Shown one piece after another: positions 52,805 to 61,641 of a stretch of 64,000 bases of DNA. Each line of letters opens with the position of its first letter. The stretch's first letter is position 1. A model generated the notes under the pieces. That model did no database searches and was not told where the DNA came from. It worked only from the letters and a program-made list of their open reading frames with translations. The DNA lies in contig JBIOVM010000027.1 in assembly GCA_044867785.1 (NCBI GenBank), forward strand, positions 1 to 64,000, read 5' to 3'. Made by a program: the position numbers and the translations under genes. The DNA comes from DASRDR01 sp044867785. GTDB taxonomy: Bacteria; Methylomirabilota; Methylomirabilia; Rokubacteriales; DASRDR01.

Positions 52805-52946
52805 CGGCCCAGTCTGCCTCTTTGAGGGCCGGCTCGGCGAACCGCGAGGCGGCCGGGGACGAGTCTACCATCGGCGCCGGCGGCCGCGGCGAGCCGCCTG
52901 CCGCGCGGCGCTACGGGGCGAGCGACGCGTGGGAGTGACGGAACGG

Positions 52947-53495
52947 TCAGCGGGACGGCTTGACCCGCCCTCCGCTCGACTCGTACGCCTCGACCGCTTT
53001 CTTCAGATCCTTGTACTCTGAGCACGGAAAGAAGCAGAGCTTGTCGAGGCGGCCCAGGTGCTCCTTGGCCTTGGGCAAGTTACCGAGGGCCAGGTAGGCC
53101 TCGCCGATGTACTCGTGCGCTCCTCGGTGCTTCGGGTCCAGGGCGAGCGCCTTCTCGTAGAGTGGGATCGAGGCGGCCGGGTCTCCGTTCTTGCGCACCG
53201 CGTAGGCGAGCCAGTTGTGGGCGTCCGCGTTGCGGCCGTCGCGCTTCACGACACCTTCGAGGAGCGGAATGGCCGCGCCGTATCGTCCCGCTTGGATCGC
53301 CTTGACGCCGGCGGTGTACTCCGGGTCCTCCACCTTCCCGCCGGGACCGTCGGCGCCGCCGCCCCCGCCTCCTCCTCCCCCGCCGCCGCCGTCGGGACGC
53401 GCATCGTGAGGCGCGGCAACGAGAAGGAGGAGAGCGAGCCCTAGGCTCAGAACGCCCACGCCGAGCGACCTGGCGGACGGCTGTCGTCGGTTCAT
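52947..53495 (-). CDS. Exported TPR protein with poly-glycine linker
   Basis: 182 residues. Signal peptide LGVGVLSLGLALLLLVAAPH is followed by a run of twelve glycines, then TPR units: VKAIQAGRYGAAIPLLEGVV, LAYAVRKNGDPAASIPLYEKAL and GEAYLALGNLPKAKEHLGRL. CFFPCSEYKDLKKAVEAYE near the end holds two cysteines that could form a disulfide. The family of small periplasmic TPR proteins with a CxxxC tail is common in environmental genomes; partner unknown. The glycine codons account for the G/C-only tract at about 53355-53395. Confidence 0.8.
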   Translation of the reverse strand: MNRRQPSARSLGVGVLSLGLALLLLVAAPHDARPDGGGGGGGGGGGGADGPGGKVEDPEYTAGVKAIQAGRYGAAIPLLEGVVKRDGRNADAHNWLAYAVRKNGDPAASIPLYEKALALDPKHRGAHEYIGEAYLALGNLPKAKEHLGRLDKLCFFPCSEYKDLKKAVEAYESSGGRVKPSR

Positions 53496-53738
53496 GCTGT
53501 GCCCTCCGTCGGACCCGCGCCTTCCCGAGAGCCGCGGCCCCCCGTTCTATTGAACGCCCGACTCGAGTATCGCGTTCCCGGGCCCGGTCGCCAAGCCCGA
53601 CGCGACCCCGGCAAGCGAGCCGCCCGCGCCTCCGGACGCTCAGCGGGTTCGATCGGGCCGCCGCCTTGACCGGCACCGACCGGCGTGGCTACAGTCGCGC
53701 CAGTCGCCGGGCACCCGACGGGTCCGGGGGAGGGTCGG

Positions 53739-54893
53739 ATGCGCTTTCCGTTGACGCCGGAGCAAGAAGCCGTCCGGGCGCGCGCCCGCGCCCTGGCCGA
53801 CCACGAGTTCCGCGAGAGAGCGGCACGCTGGGACGAGCGCGAGGAGTACCCCTGGGACAACGTGAAGCGGCTCGTCGAGGCGGGCCTCATGGGCATGACG
53901 GTGCCGGCCGCCTACGGGGGACCCGGCCGGGACCTCCTCGACGTGATCCTCGCCATCGAGCAGGTCGCCCGGGTCTGCGGGGTCACCGGGCGGATCCTCG
54001 TCGACTCCAACCTCGGCGCGGTCGGGGCGCTCGTCCACTTCGGGTCCGAGGCGCAGAAGCAGAAGTACCTGCCGCGGGTGCTCCAAGGTGACAAGCCGGC
54101 CATTGCCATCACCGAGGCCGGCGCGGGCTCGGCGGCGGCCGACCTGGAGACCCGCGCGGAGCGCGCCGGCGACGCGTGGCGGCTCACCGGCTCGAAGCGG
54201 TGGATCACGGGCGCGGGCGTCTCGCAGACCTACGTGGTTCTCTGCCGCTTCGACGGGATCCCGGGGTCCGCGGGGATCGGCGCCCTGATCGTGGACGCCG
54301 GCACTCCGGGCCTGACCGTGGCGCGTCGCGAGCGCGCGATGGGGATGCGCGGCATCCCCGAAGGCGAGGTCGTCTTCGACCGTTGCCGGATTCCCGCGGA
54401 GAATCTCCTCCTGCCCGCCGGAGGGTTCAAGCAGCTCATGGCCGCCTACAACGGGCAGCGGCTCGGCGCGGCCACGGTCGCGCTCGGCCTCTCGCAGGGC
54501 GCCCTGGAGGCGGCGGTCCAGCACGCCGGCGCCCGAGAGCAGTTCGGCCGGCCGATCGGGCACTTCCAGGGGCTCCGCTGGATGATCGCCGACATGGCCC
54601 TCCAGGTGGAGTCGGCCCGGCAGCTCATCTATCGGGCCGCGGCCAACGCGGGACCGGGCCTGCCCGATATGATCGAGGCCGCGATGGCCAAGACGCTGGC
54701 CAGCGAAACGGCGATCCGCGTCACCAACGACGCCCTCCAGGTCTTCGGTGCGAGCGGCTATTCGCGCGACCTCCCGCTCGAGCGGATGGTGCGCGACGCG
54801 CGGATGTTCACCATTGCGGGTGGCACTGTCCAGATGATGCGCAATCTGGTGGCCGGCGCGTGGCTGGGCCGCCTGGACGAGCCGGGCCTGTGA
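53739..54893 (+). CDS. Acyl-CoA dehydrogenase-like protein lacking the canonical Glu
   Basis: 384 residues, ACAD fold. N-terminal FPLTPEQEAVRARARALA, FAD segments AIAITEAGAGSAAADLETRA and RLTGSKRWITGAGVSQTYVV, C-terminal REQFGRPIGHFQGLRWMIAD and VFGASGYSRDLPLERMVRDA. The catalytic xEGT is replaced by IAGGTVQMMRN (Gly361 at the Glu position), and the IVD-type alternative is Gln, so a standard dehydrogenation is doubtful. Relatives without Glu include desulfinases. ATG 53739 has GGGGGAGGG 6-14 bases upstream. Gene followed by a TPR protein after 40 bases. Confidence 0.88.
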   Translation: MRFPLTPEQEAVRARARALADHEFRERAARWDEREEYPWDNVKRLVEAGLMGMTVPAAYGGPGRDLLDVILAIEQVARVCGVTGRILVDSNLGAVGALVHFGSEAQKQKYLPRVLQGDKPAIAITEAGAGSAAADLETRAERAGDAWRLTGSKRWITGAGVSQTYVVLCRFDGIPGSAGIGALIVDAGTPGLTVARRERAMGMRGIPEGEVVFDRCRIPAENLLLPAGGFKQLMAAYNGQRLGAATVALGLSQGALEAAVQHAGAREQFGRPIGHFQGLRWMIADMALQVESARQLIYRAAANAGPGLPDMIEAAMAKTLASETAIRVTNDALQVFGASGYSRDLPLERMVRDARMFTIAGGTVQMMRNLVAGAWLGRLDEPGL

Positions 54894-54933
54894 CGAGCCG
54901 AGCGCCGTCGAGGTCGCGCCCCGCCGCTGCCAC

Positions 54934-56235
54934 ATGCCCGGATTGACGCGCGCCGACGCCTTCGGTCTGCCGGCCACCACGGCGGAGCCCGCCGCGCTCG
55001 ACCGTTACGACGAGGGCGTGCGGCAGCTGCTCGGCTGGGGCCGCGGCGCCGCCGACGCGTTTCGCGAGGCCGCGGCGCTCGATCCGAGCCTCGCGCTCGC
55101 TCATGCCGGCGCATCGGTCTGCCTGTTCCTCGAGGAGCGGTTCGGGCCGGCCCGGGCGGCGGCGGAGACGGCCCGCGCCGCCGCCGCGTCCCAGACGCCG
55201 CGGGAGCGGAGCCACGTCGAGGCTCTCGCGCTGCTCGTCGGCGGCCGCGTCGGGGACGCCGAGCGGCGGATGGTCGAGCACCTCGACGCATGGCCCCGAG
55301 ACGCCGTCGTCCTCCAGCGGCTTTACTTCGTCTGGTTCTGGCAGGGCCGGTTCCCGGAGATCCTCGGGCTCACGAGCCGGCTGCTGCCCCGATACGGCGA
55401 CGACTCGTACGTCCTCGGGCTCCACGCGTTCGCCCTCGAGCAGGCGGACCGCTGCCGGGAGGCGATGCAGGCGGCGGACGCCGCGCTCGCCCGGAACCCC
55501 CGGGACGCCTGGGCCGTCCACGCCCTCGCCCACGCGCTCTACGAGATGGCCGCCTTCGATGAGGGCGTGAGCCGCCTGCCGCCCGCCATCCATCCGTGTC
55601 AGCACCTCAACTGGTTCCGAAATCATCTGGTGTGGCACCTGGCGCTGCTTCACTTCTCGCGCGGCGACTACGCGCGCGCCGTCCGCATGTCGCGCCGGGC
55701 ATTCGAGCGAACCCCCTCGTCGATCGCCGGTGACTTGCACGACTCCATCTCGCTCCTCTGGCGGCAGGATCTCGTCGGGCTCCCGGTCGGCGCGGCGCGG
55801 TGGGAGCCGCTCGCCGCGATCGCCCGCCAGCGCCTCGACCGGCAGGGGCTCCTCTTCCACGCGGCGCACCTCGGAATGGCGCTCGCGGGCGCCGAGGACT
55901 GGGCCACCGCCGAGACGCAGCTCGGGATGCTGCGGCAGCGCGCCCCGAAGGATGCGACCGGGCTCGTCGGCGACGTGCTCGTCCCGCTGGTCGAGGGACT
56001 GCAGGCGTTCGCGCGCGGCGAGCACCGGACGGCGATCGACCGGATCGAGCCGCTGGGATCCCGGCTCGTGGAGCTCGGCGGGAGCCGCGCCCAGCGGGAC
56101 GTCTTCCACGACACGCTGCTCGAGGCGTGCTTCCGGGCCGGCGACGGCGATCGCGCCGCGCGGCTCCTGGCCGAGCGCGTCGCCCGTCGCCCGGACCATT
56201 ACTGGGTCCACCGCAGTCGCATGCCGGCGGCCTAG
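54934..56235 (+). CDS. TPR protein, TTC38-like
   Basis: 433 residues, no signal peptide, helical repeats throughout. Family features of the TTC38 group: LGWGRGAADAFREAAALDPS, DSYVLGLHAFALEQADRCRE, AWAVHALAHALYEMAAFDEG, NHLVWHLALLHFSRGDYARA and DLHDSISLLWRQDLVG. The conserved HAxAH and NHxxWH histidines suggest more than a scaffold, but function is unknown. It follows the ACAD-like gene by 40 bases and is probably co-transcribed with it. Confidence 0.85.
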   Translation: MPGLTRADAFGLPATTAEPAALDRYDEGVRQLLGWGRGAADAFREAAALDPSLALAHAGASVCLFLEERFGPARAAAETARAAAASQTPRERSHVEALALLVGGRVGDAERRMVEHLDAWPRDAVVLQRLYFVWFWQGRFPEILGLTSRLLPRYGDDSYVLGLHAFALEQADRCREAMQAADAALARNPRDAWAVHALAHALYEMAAFDEGVSRLPPAIHPCQHLNWFRNHLVWHLALLHFSRGDYARAVRMSRRAFERTPSSIAGDLHDSISLLWRQDLVGLPVGAARWEPLAAIARQRLDRQGLLFHAAHLGMALAGAEDWATAETQLGMLRQRAPKDATGLVGDVLVPLVEGLQAFARGEHRTAIDRIEPLGSRLVELGGSRAQRDVFHDTLLEACFRAGDGDRAARLLAERVARRPDHYWVHRSRMPAA

Positions 56236-56768
56236 TCCGAGCCTCATCGCACCCCGAGCCCGGCCGGGGCCGATCGGAGGAACGCCGCACGAGCGGCATC
56301 CCGCTCGAAGCCGCGTCCGAGCCGTTCCGGCACGTCGCGCTCGTCGAGCTGACCCGGCGATGCAGTGCCGGAGGCTCGCCGTGAGCTCCAGCGCAACGGC
56401 CAGGAGCTTCTCCAAGTCGTATCGCGGATCAGGTCCGCGACACCTCGGCCGAAGCGGACGATCTCGCCGTGGTTCATCAGGCTCTCGCCCGGCGCGTACC
56501 GGACCCGTCCTGTCTGCCCGTCAGGCTTTGCCCGATGCCCCCCGTCCTTGACGCCGCCCGCGCCGGCCGCGCAGTATCGGACTGAGCGGGCCAGGGCCGA
56601 CTTCGAGTGGCCTGCCCGTTTCGGGGAACGGGAGCAGAGCTCCATGTCGATCGCCCGCGTCCGTCGACACCGGCGAGCTCCGATCGTGTGCACCCCACGG
56701 CCGGGTGCCACGCGTGTGACGTCATGCTGGCCGAGCATCCCTGCAGTGCTGTACGAAGGAGGATCCTG
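56236..56768. other. 533-base gap with gene debris
   Basis: No intact gene found. It contains the hsdM start relic (56418-56477) on the minus strand and, left of it, short open stretches such as GQLDERDVPERLGRG on the minus strand that look protein-like but are not recognised. The last part before 56769 is the leader of the cyclase gene. Confidence 0.4.
56418..56477 (-). pseudogene. N-terminal relic of a type I restriction methylase gene (hsdM)
   Basis: ATG at 56477 opens a frame reading MNHGEIVRFGRGVADLIRDT. This matches the usual start of HsdM proteins (MNHxEIVSFIWGVADLIRDTF) at about 16 of 20 positions. After RDT the similarity stops abruptly and no methylase motifs follow. It is the remnant of a lost restriction-modification locus. 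Confidence 0.55.
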
Positions 56769-57713
56769 ATGCACACCAAGTCACGCCCGAAGTCCGTCCG
56801 AGCGGTGATCGCGTCCGGAGCGATCGGCCTCCTGATGCTGGCAGGCGCCGGGGTCGCCCGTGCCCAGGCGGTCGGCGACCAGATCGCCAGCGCGGTCCTG
56901 AACGCGGAGGTCGTCGATCTCACCGTGCTCATCTCCGAGCAGCTGCCGGCGCACTGGCCCACGCACGCGCCGTTCCAGCGCTGGACCTTCAACTGGTTCA
57001 AGCCCGTCGCCGGCGCCTACGGCGACAACCTCGCCCAGAGCGTGTTCCCGTACTACGGGCAGCGCTACGTGATCGACGAGCACACGGGCACCCAGACGGA
57101 TTGCCCGGCGCACTTCATTCCGCCCGAGGGCAGCGGCATGCCGTTCGCGGGCCCGACGGGCAAGATGACCTGCGACAAGATCTCGCCCTCCCAGTGGATG
57201 GGCCCGGCGGTGGTCATCGACGTCCGTGACATCCTCGACAAGGCCGCGAACGGGAAGAGCCCCGTCATCACGCCCAAGATGGTCCAGGACTGGGAAGCGA
57301 AGAACGGGGCGCTGAAGGGGGGCGAGGTCGTGCTCTTCTTCTCGGGATACTCCGACAAGTACTACAAGCCGTTCCCCGAGGGGAACCGCCTCGCGTTCGA
57401 CCCCCTCGTCCTCGGCACCACGCCGGGCTGGCCGGCCCCCGCGCCCGAGACGGTGGAGTACCTGCACTCGAAGGGGATCAAGCACCTCGGAAGCGACGGC
57501 CCCAGCATGGGACCGGTCGAGGGAGGCCAGGCCACCCACGTGGCCGGGCTCAAGCACGGCATGACGTGGGACGAGTTCCTCACGAATCTCGGCCGGCTGC
57601 CCGCCCGCGGCGCCTTCTACATCTCCCTCCATCCGAAGATCGTCGACGCCAGCGGCGGGATGACGCGCGCGATCGCCCTCAAGACCAAGGGGCAGAAGGG
57701 CATCGGCGAGTAG
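56769..57713 (+). CDS. Exported cyclase/kynurenine formamidase-like family protein
   Basis: 314 residues. Signal peptide (IASGAIGLLMLAGAGVARAQ) indicates export. The cyclase family (PF04199) site HxGTxxDxPxH is present as DEHTGTQTDCPAHFIPPEGS. The second His common in kynurenine formamidase (GTHxD) is Gln here, as in a subset of the family. Later segments are VVIDVRDILDK and KGIKHLGSDGPSMGPVEGG. ATG 56769 is preceded by AAGGAGGATCCTG, a very strong ribosome site. Substrate unknown; hydrolysis of an amide or ester in the periplasm is likely. Confidence 0.88.
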   Translation: MHTKSRPKSVRAVIASGAIGLLMLAGAGVARAQAVGDQIASAVLNAEVVDLTVLISEQLPAHWPTHAPFQRWTFNWFKPVAGAYGDNLAQSVFPYYGQRYVIDEHTGTQTDCPAHFIPPEGSGMPFAGPTGKMTCDKISPSQWMGPAVVIDVRDILDKAANGKSPVITPKMVQDWEAKNGALKGGEVVLFFSGYSDKYYKPFPEGNRLAFDPLVLGTTPGWPAPAPETVEYLHSKGIKHLGSDGPSMGPVEGGQATHVAGLKHGMTWDEFLTNLGRLPARGAFYISLHPKIVDASGGMTRAIALKTKGQKGIGE

Positions 57714-57843
57714 CCGCTCGCAGCCGGCCAGGCACCGCCCGCGCCGGGCGACCCGGGCGCAGGACGGGGTCCCCTCGCGTCCCGATCGAGGGCGATCCCG
57801 TCCTGCCGCTCGGGCGGCGAGGATCGCGGCCGCGCCGGCCGCG

Positions 57844-58287
57844 TCAGCTGCGCCGGGCGATCACGGCGTCGGCGTCGATCTCGATCAGCGCGTCGGGCCG
57901 AACGAAGCCGCTCACCTGGACGAGCGTGCTCGAGGGATAGCGTCCGGGCGTCCAGTACTCGCTCCGGACGCCGTGAATCTGCCGGAGCGCGTCGGGATCG
58001 ATCGCCGCCACGAACACGCGCACCCGGACGATGTCGTCCATCGTGCCCCCCTCGCGCTCGACGAGCTGCCTGATCCCCTCGAGCACGCCGCGGGTCTGCT
58101 CCCGCATGGTCGCGCCCGTGACCTCGCCGTCGGCATCCGTGGACAACCGGCCCGAGACGTACAGCAGCGTGCACTCGCTGAGATCGACGCGGACCGCGTC
58201 GCAGAACACGGCCGGCACCCCCGCCTCCTTGAGGCCGGGGATGCCCCTTCCCCTCTCGGTCGTCAACGACACGTGGCGCCGTTCCAT
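57844..58287 (-). CDS. RidA-family protein (first of two)
   Basis: 147 residues. The chorismate mutase-like Rid fold shows LLYVSGRLSTDADGEVTGAT, GTMDDIVRVRVFVAAIDPDA and YPSSTLVQVSGFVRPDALIE. The Arg that binds the substrate carboxylate in true RidA (PARxxVEV) is Ser/Thr here (SSTLVQV), so it belongs to a Rid subfamily without classical imine deaminase signature. ATG 58287 has GGAGGGGGA upstream. Downstream of and on the same strand as the fused monooxygenase, 174 bases away; a nitrogen-containing intermediate is suggested. Confidence 0.88.
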   Translation of the reverse strand: MERRHVSLTTERGRGIPGLKEAGVPAVFCDAVRVDLSECTLLYVSGRLSTDADGEVTGATMREQTRGVLEGIRQLVEREGGTMDDIVRVRVFVAAIDPDALRQIHGVRSEYWTPGRYPSSTLVQVSGFVRPDALIEIDADAVIARRS

Positions 58288-58461
58288 CGAGTCCCCCTCC
58301 GCGCGAGTCGTCGGTCGAGGAGCCATCCTATCGCGGCTCCGAGCGGAACCGCGGACCAATCGCCGGACGAACGACCACCGCCGCGGGTTCGAAGTTCGCC
58401 GCGGCCCGGCTCGCGCCGCGGCCGTCGCCGGATGGCTGATCGTCGGCGGATCGCCAGCGGA

Positions 58462-60711
58462 TCAGCGCAATCGGGGCGTGTAGCCCTCCACCGAGACATA
58501 CTGGTCCGGCCAGGGAAGCGCGTAGCCTTGCTCCCGGGCGGCGTGCCGGGTCCAGTAGGGGTCGTAGAGGTGCCCGCGGGCAAGGACGCAGAGGTCGGCC
58601 CGGCCGGCGGCCAGGATGGAGTTCGCGTCGGCGTAGGTCGAGAGGTTCCCGACCGTCATCGTGGCGATCCCGGCCTCGTGCCGGATCCGGTCGCTGAACG
58701 GCGTCTGGTAGAGCCGCCCGTAGACGGGCCGCTGGTCCGGCACCGTCTGGCCCGTCGAGACCGTGACGGCGTCGCACTCGTGCGCCCGGAGCAGCGCCGC
58801 GATCTCGACCGCGTCGTCGGCCGTCGTCCCGCCGGGCGCCCAGTCCGTCGCGGAGATCTTGACCGAGATCGGCTTGCCCGCCGGCCAAACGGCGCGCACG
58901 GCGTCGAACACCTCGAGCGGGTACCGAAGGCGGCACTCGAGCGAGCCCCCATAGGCGTCCTCCCGCACGTTGGTGAGCGGCGAGATGAAGCTCGCCAGGA
59001 GGTAGCCGTGCGCCATATGGAGCTCGAGCATGTCGAACCCCGCGACTTCGGCCATCTCCGCGGCCCGGACGAACTGGTCGCGGACCTGGTCCATGTCACC
59101 GCGGCTCATCCCCCGCGGCACCTGGCTGTGCGGGAGGTACGGAAGCGGCGACGCGGACAGGAGCGGCCAGTTCCCCTCCGTCAGCGGCTCGTCGATGCCT
59201 TCCCAGAGCCGGCGCGTCGACCCCTTCCGCCCGGCGTGGGCGAGCTGGAGCGCGATGCGCGCGCGGGAGTGCCGGTGGACGAAGTCCACGATGCGCTTCC
59301 AGGCGTCGACGTGCTCGGCCTTGTACATCCCGGTGCAGCCCGGGCTGATCCGCCCTTCTCGGCTCACGTCGGTCATCTCCGCCACGACGAGCGCGGCGCC
59401 CCCCGCCGCCCGGCTGCCGAGATGGACGAGGTGCCAGTCGTTCGGCGTGCCGTCCTCGGCGGAGTACTGGCACATCGGGGAGACGACGATCCGGTTCGAG
59501 AGCACGAGCTCGCGCAGCCGGAACGGCGTGAACATCGGGGGCGGGGGCGGCGCGGTGACGGGCACGCCGCTCTGGCGGGCCGCCCGCTCGGCGAACCAGC
59601 GGTCGACCGTCTCCACGAAGCGGGGATCCCGGACCTTGAGGTTCTCATGGGTGACGCGAAGGCTCCGCGTGAGGTGGGTCATCGCGAACTGGATGGGCTC
59701 GAGCCGCCGGTAGCGCTCGGTCGTCTCGAACCACTCCAGGCTGACCTGGGCCGCCCGCTGGAGGCTCTCGACCTCGCGCCGCCGCTCGGCCTCGTAGGCC
59801 TCGAGCGCCGCGGGGACTCCGGCGTGGCGCCGGAGCGCCCGGGCGAGCGCGATGGCGTCCTCCATGGCGAGCTTCGTCCCCGACCCGACCGAGAAGTGCA
59901 CCGTGTGGGCGGCGTCGCCGACCAGCACGACGTTGTCGTGCGACCAGCGCTCGTTGCGCACGGTCGGGAAGCTTCGCCAGAGGGACCGGTTCTTCAGGAT
60001 CCGGTGCCCGCGGAGCTCTTCGGCGAAGAGCCGCTCGGTGAAGGCGATCGTGTCGTCCTCGGTGGCGTCGGCCAGCCCGGCCCGCCGCCACGTCTCCTCC
60101 GTCGTCTCGAGGATGAAGGTCGACAGGTCCGGGGCGTACCGGTAGGCGTGGACCCGCCAGAGGCCGTGGCGATCCTCCTTGAAGATGAACGTGAACGCCC
60201 GATACGCGCACGTCGTGCCGAGCCACACGAACCGGTTCGGCCGCCAGTCGACGTTCGGCCGGAAATGCTCGGCGAGCCGCCCGCGGACCGTGCTGTTCAC
60301 GCCGTCCGCCCCCAGGACGAGGTCCGCGTCGGCGTACGGCGAGAGATCGCCGACCTCGACCTGGAACTCGAGCTTGACTCCGAGCTGGGCGCACCGCCGC
60401 TGCAGGAGGTCGAGGAGCCCTTGTCGGGACATCCCGGCGAAGCCGTGCCCGGCCGAGGTCACCACCGCGCCCCCGACGTGGATCTCGATGTCGTCCCAGT
60501 GGGCGAACGCGCGGACGATCTCCGCATGGGTCTCGGGATCCGCCTCGGCGAAGTTCTCGAGCGTCGCGTCCGAGAACACCACCCCGAAGCCGAAGGTGTC
60601 GTCCGGCCGGTTGCGCTCGAGCACGGTCACCTCGTGCGCGGGGTCCGCCCTCTTCATGAGCGCGGCGAAGTAGAGGCCCGCGGGACCTCCGCCCACGCAC
60701 ACGATCTTCAC
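58462..60711 (-). CDS. Fused FAD monooxygenase/OYE-type reductase, 2-aminobenzoyl-CoA or salicylyl-CoA type
   Basis: 749 residues. Residues 1-390 form an aromatic-ring FAD monooxygenase: VCVGGGPAGLYFAALMKRAD, DLVLGADGVNSTVRGRLAEH and NVVLVGDAAHTVHFSVGSGT. Residues about 393-749 form an OYE reductase: LVLSNRIVVSPMCQYSAEDG, ALQLAHAGRKGSTRRLWEGI, FDMLELHMAHGYLLASFISP and LARGHLYDP. Known proteins with this exact fusion are 2-aminobenzoyl-CoA monooxygenase/reductase of Azoarcus and the bifunctional salicylyl-CoA 5-hydroxylase group. They hydroxylate and, in the first case, reduce the ring of a CoA ester. The neighbouring hydratase, dehydrogenase and Rid genes fit aminobenzoate better. GTG 60711 has GGAGG 7 bases upstream. 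Confidence 0.88.
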   Translation of the reverse strand: MKIVCVGGGPAGLYFAALMKRADPAHEVTVLERNRPDDTFGFGVVFSDATLENFAEADPETHAEIVRAFAHWDDIEIHVGGAVVTSAGHGFAGMSRQGLLDLLQRRCAQLGVKLEFQVEVGDLSPYADADLVLGADGVNSTVRGRLAEHFRPNVDWRPNRFVWLGTTCAYRAFTFIFKEDRHGLWRVHAYRYAPDLSTFILETTEETWRRAGLADATEDDTIAFTERLFAEELRGHRILKNRSLWRSFPTVRNERWSHDNVVLVGDAAHTVHFSVGSGTKLAMEDAIALARALRRHAGVPAALEAYEAERRREVESLQRAAQVSLEWFETTERYRRLEPIQFAMTHLTRSLRVTHENLKVRDPRFVETVDRWFAERAARQSGVPVTAPPPPPMFTPFRLRELVLSNRIVVSPMCQYSAEDGTPNDWHLVHLGSRAAGGAALVVAEMTDVSREGRISPGCTGMYKAEHVDAWKRIVDFVHRHSRARIALQLAHAGRKGSTRRLWEGIDEPLTEGNWPLLSASPLPYLPHSQVPRGMSRGDMDQVRDQFVRAAEMAEVAGFDMLELHMAHGYLLASFISPLTNVREDAYGGSLECRLRYPLEVFDAVRAVWPAGKPISVKISATDWAPGGTTADDAVEIAALLRAHECDAVTVSTGQTVPDQRPVYGRLYQTPFSDRIRHEAGIATMTVGNLSTYADANSILAAGRADLCVLARGHLYDPYWTRHAAREQGYALPWPDQYVSVEGYTPRLR

Positions 60712-60800
60712 CGAGTGGCCTCCACTGTCGCGACGCCTCGCCGTGCACGGCGATTGTAGGGCGAAAGCGCGCACGCTCAAACTCCGCGGCGCCCGCTCCG

Positions 60801-60829
60801 TTGACCGTCCCGACGACCCCCCCTATACT
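60801..60829 (+). promoter_or_regulatory. Leaderless promoter of the SDR-hydratase-RidA-VOC run
   Basis: TTGACC (60801-60806), exactly 17 bases, TATACT (60824-60829), then 7 bases to GTG 60837. The transcription start should fall on the start codon. The TTG of the -35 box is in frame with the gene but is not its start. Confidence 0.78.
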
Positions 60830-60836
60830 GCGCGCC

Positions 60837-61613
60837 GTGAAGCTCTCGGAGCGGGTCGCTCTCGTGACGGGCGGCGGCCGGGGGATCGGTCGCGCGATCG
60901 CGCTGGCCTTCGCCCGCGAGGGGGCGCACGTCGCGGTGGCGGCGCGCACGGGCGCGGAGCTGGACGCCGTCGCCGCCGAGATCCGCGGTCTCGGGAAGAA
61001 GGCGCTCGCGGTGACCTGCGACGTCGCCGAGCGGGCCGACGTCGACGACGCCGTGCGGCAGGTCGCGGGCGCGCTCGGCCCGATCGGGATCCTGGTGAAC
61101 AACGCCGGCATCGCGCGGTCCGCGAAGGTCCTCGACACCGATGACGCCCTCTGGGAGCGGCACCTGCGGGTGAACCTCACCGGTGCCTTCCTGGCGACCC
61201 GGGCCGTGCTGCCCGGCATGCTGGCGGCGGGGTGGGGCCGGATCATCAACGTCGCGTCGAGCGCCGCCCGCCAGGGATATCCGTACGTCGCCGCCTACAC
61301 GGCCTCGAAGCACGGCCTGCTCGGCCTGACCCGGGCGGTGGCCCTCGAGGTCGTGGGCGCGGGCGTCACCGTCAACGCGATCTGCCCCGGTTACGTCGCG
61401 ACCGACCTCACCTGGGGGAGCGCGCGGAACATCCAGGAGCGGACCGGACGGGCCTTCGACGAGGCGGTCCGCTCGCTCGCCGCCTTCTCGCCGCAGAAGC
61501 GCCTGATCGAGCCGGAGGAGGTCGCCGCTCTCGCCGTCCTCCTCGCCAGCGACGAGGCGCGGGGCGTGACGGCGCAGGCCTGGAACGTGGACGGCGGCCT
61601 GATCCAGGCATGA
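60837..61613 (+). CDS. SDR family oxidoreductase
   Basis: 258 residues. Cofactor loop VTGGGRGIGRAIALAFAREG, NNAG in ILVNNAGIARSAK, catalytic Ser in INVASSAARQGYP, YTASK motif with Tyr and Lys, and the substrate loop CPGYVATDLTWGSARNIQER. The sequence is close to 3-hydroxyacyl-CoA or 2-hydroxycyclohexanecarboxyl-CoA dehydrogenase-type enzymes. It is divergent from the fused monooxygenase gene and leads a run of five plus-strand genes; a 3-hydroxyacyl-CoA oxidation step after ring reduction is likely. Start fixed by the leaderless promoter. Confidence 0.93.
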   Translation: MKLSERVALVTGGGRGIGRAIALAFAREGAHVAVAARTGAELDAVAAEIRGLGKKALAVTCDVAERADVDDAVRQVAGALGPIGILVNNAGIARSAKVLDTDDALWERHLRVNLTGAFLATRAVLPGMLAAGWGRIINVASSAARQGYPYVAAYTASKHGLLGLTRAVALEVVGAGVTVNAICPGYVATDLTWGSARNIQERTGRAFDEAVRSLAAFSPQKRLIEPEEVAALAVLLASDEARGVTAQAWNVDGGLIQA

Positions 61614-61641
61614 GCGGGCCGCCACGGGCCGAAGGCCGTCC

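Noticed and set aside
50840..52825. A 661-codon open frame on the plus strand opposite the S9 peptidase gene
   Set aside because: It mirrors the peptidase gene almost exactly and its translation is Arg/Val/Gly-rich without domains. High third-position GC produces long antisense frames throughout this window.
53355..53395. GC-only tract (CCGCCGCCCCCGCC-like) as a possible regulatory repeat
   Set aside because: It encodes the poly-glycine linker of the exported TPR protein in frame, so coding explains it.
57973..60759. A 928-codon plus-strand frame opposite RidA and the fused monooxygenase
   Set aside because: Antisense of well-recognised genes; no domain or composition of a real protein.
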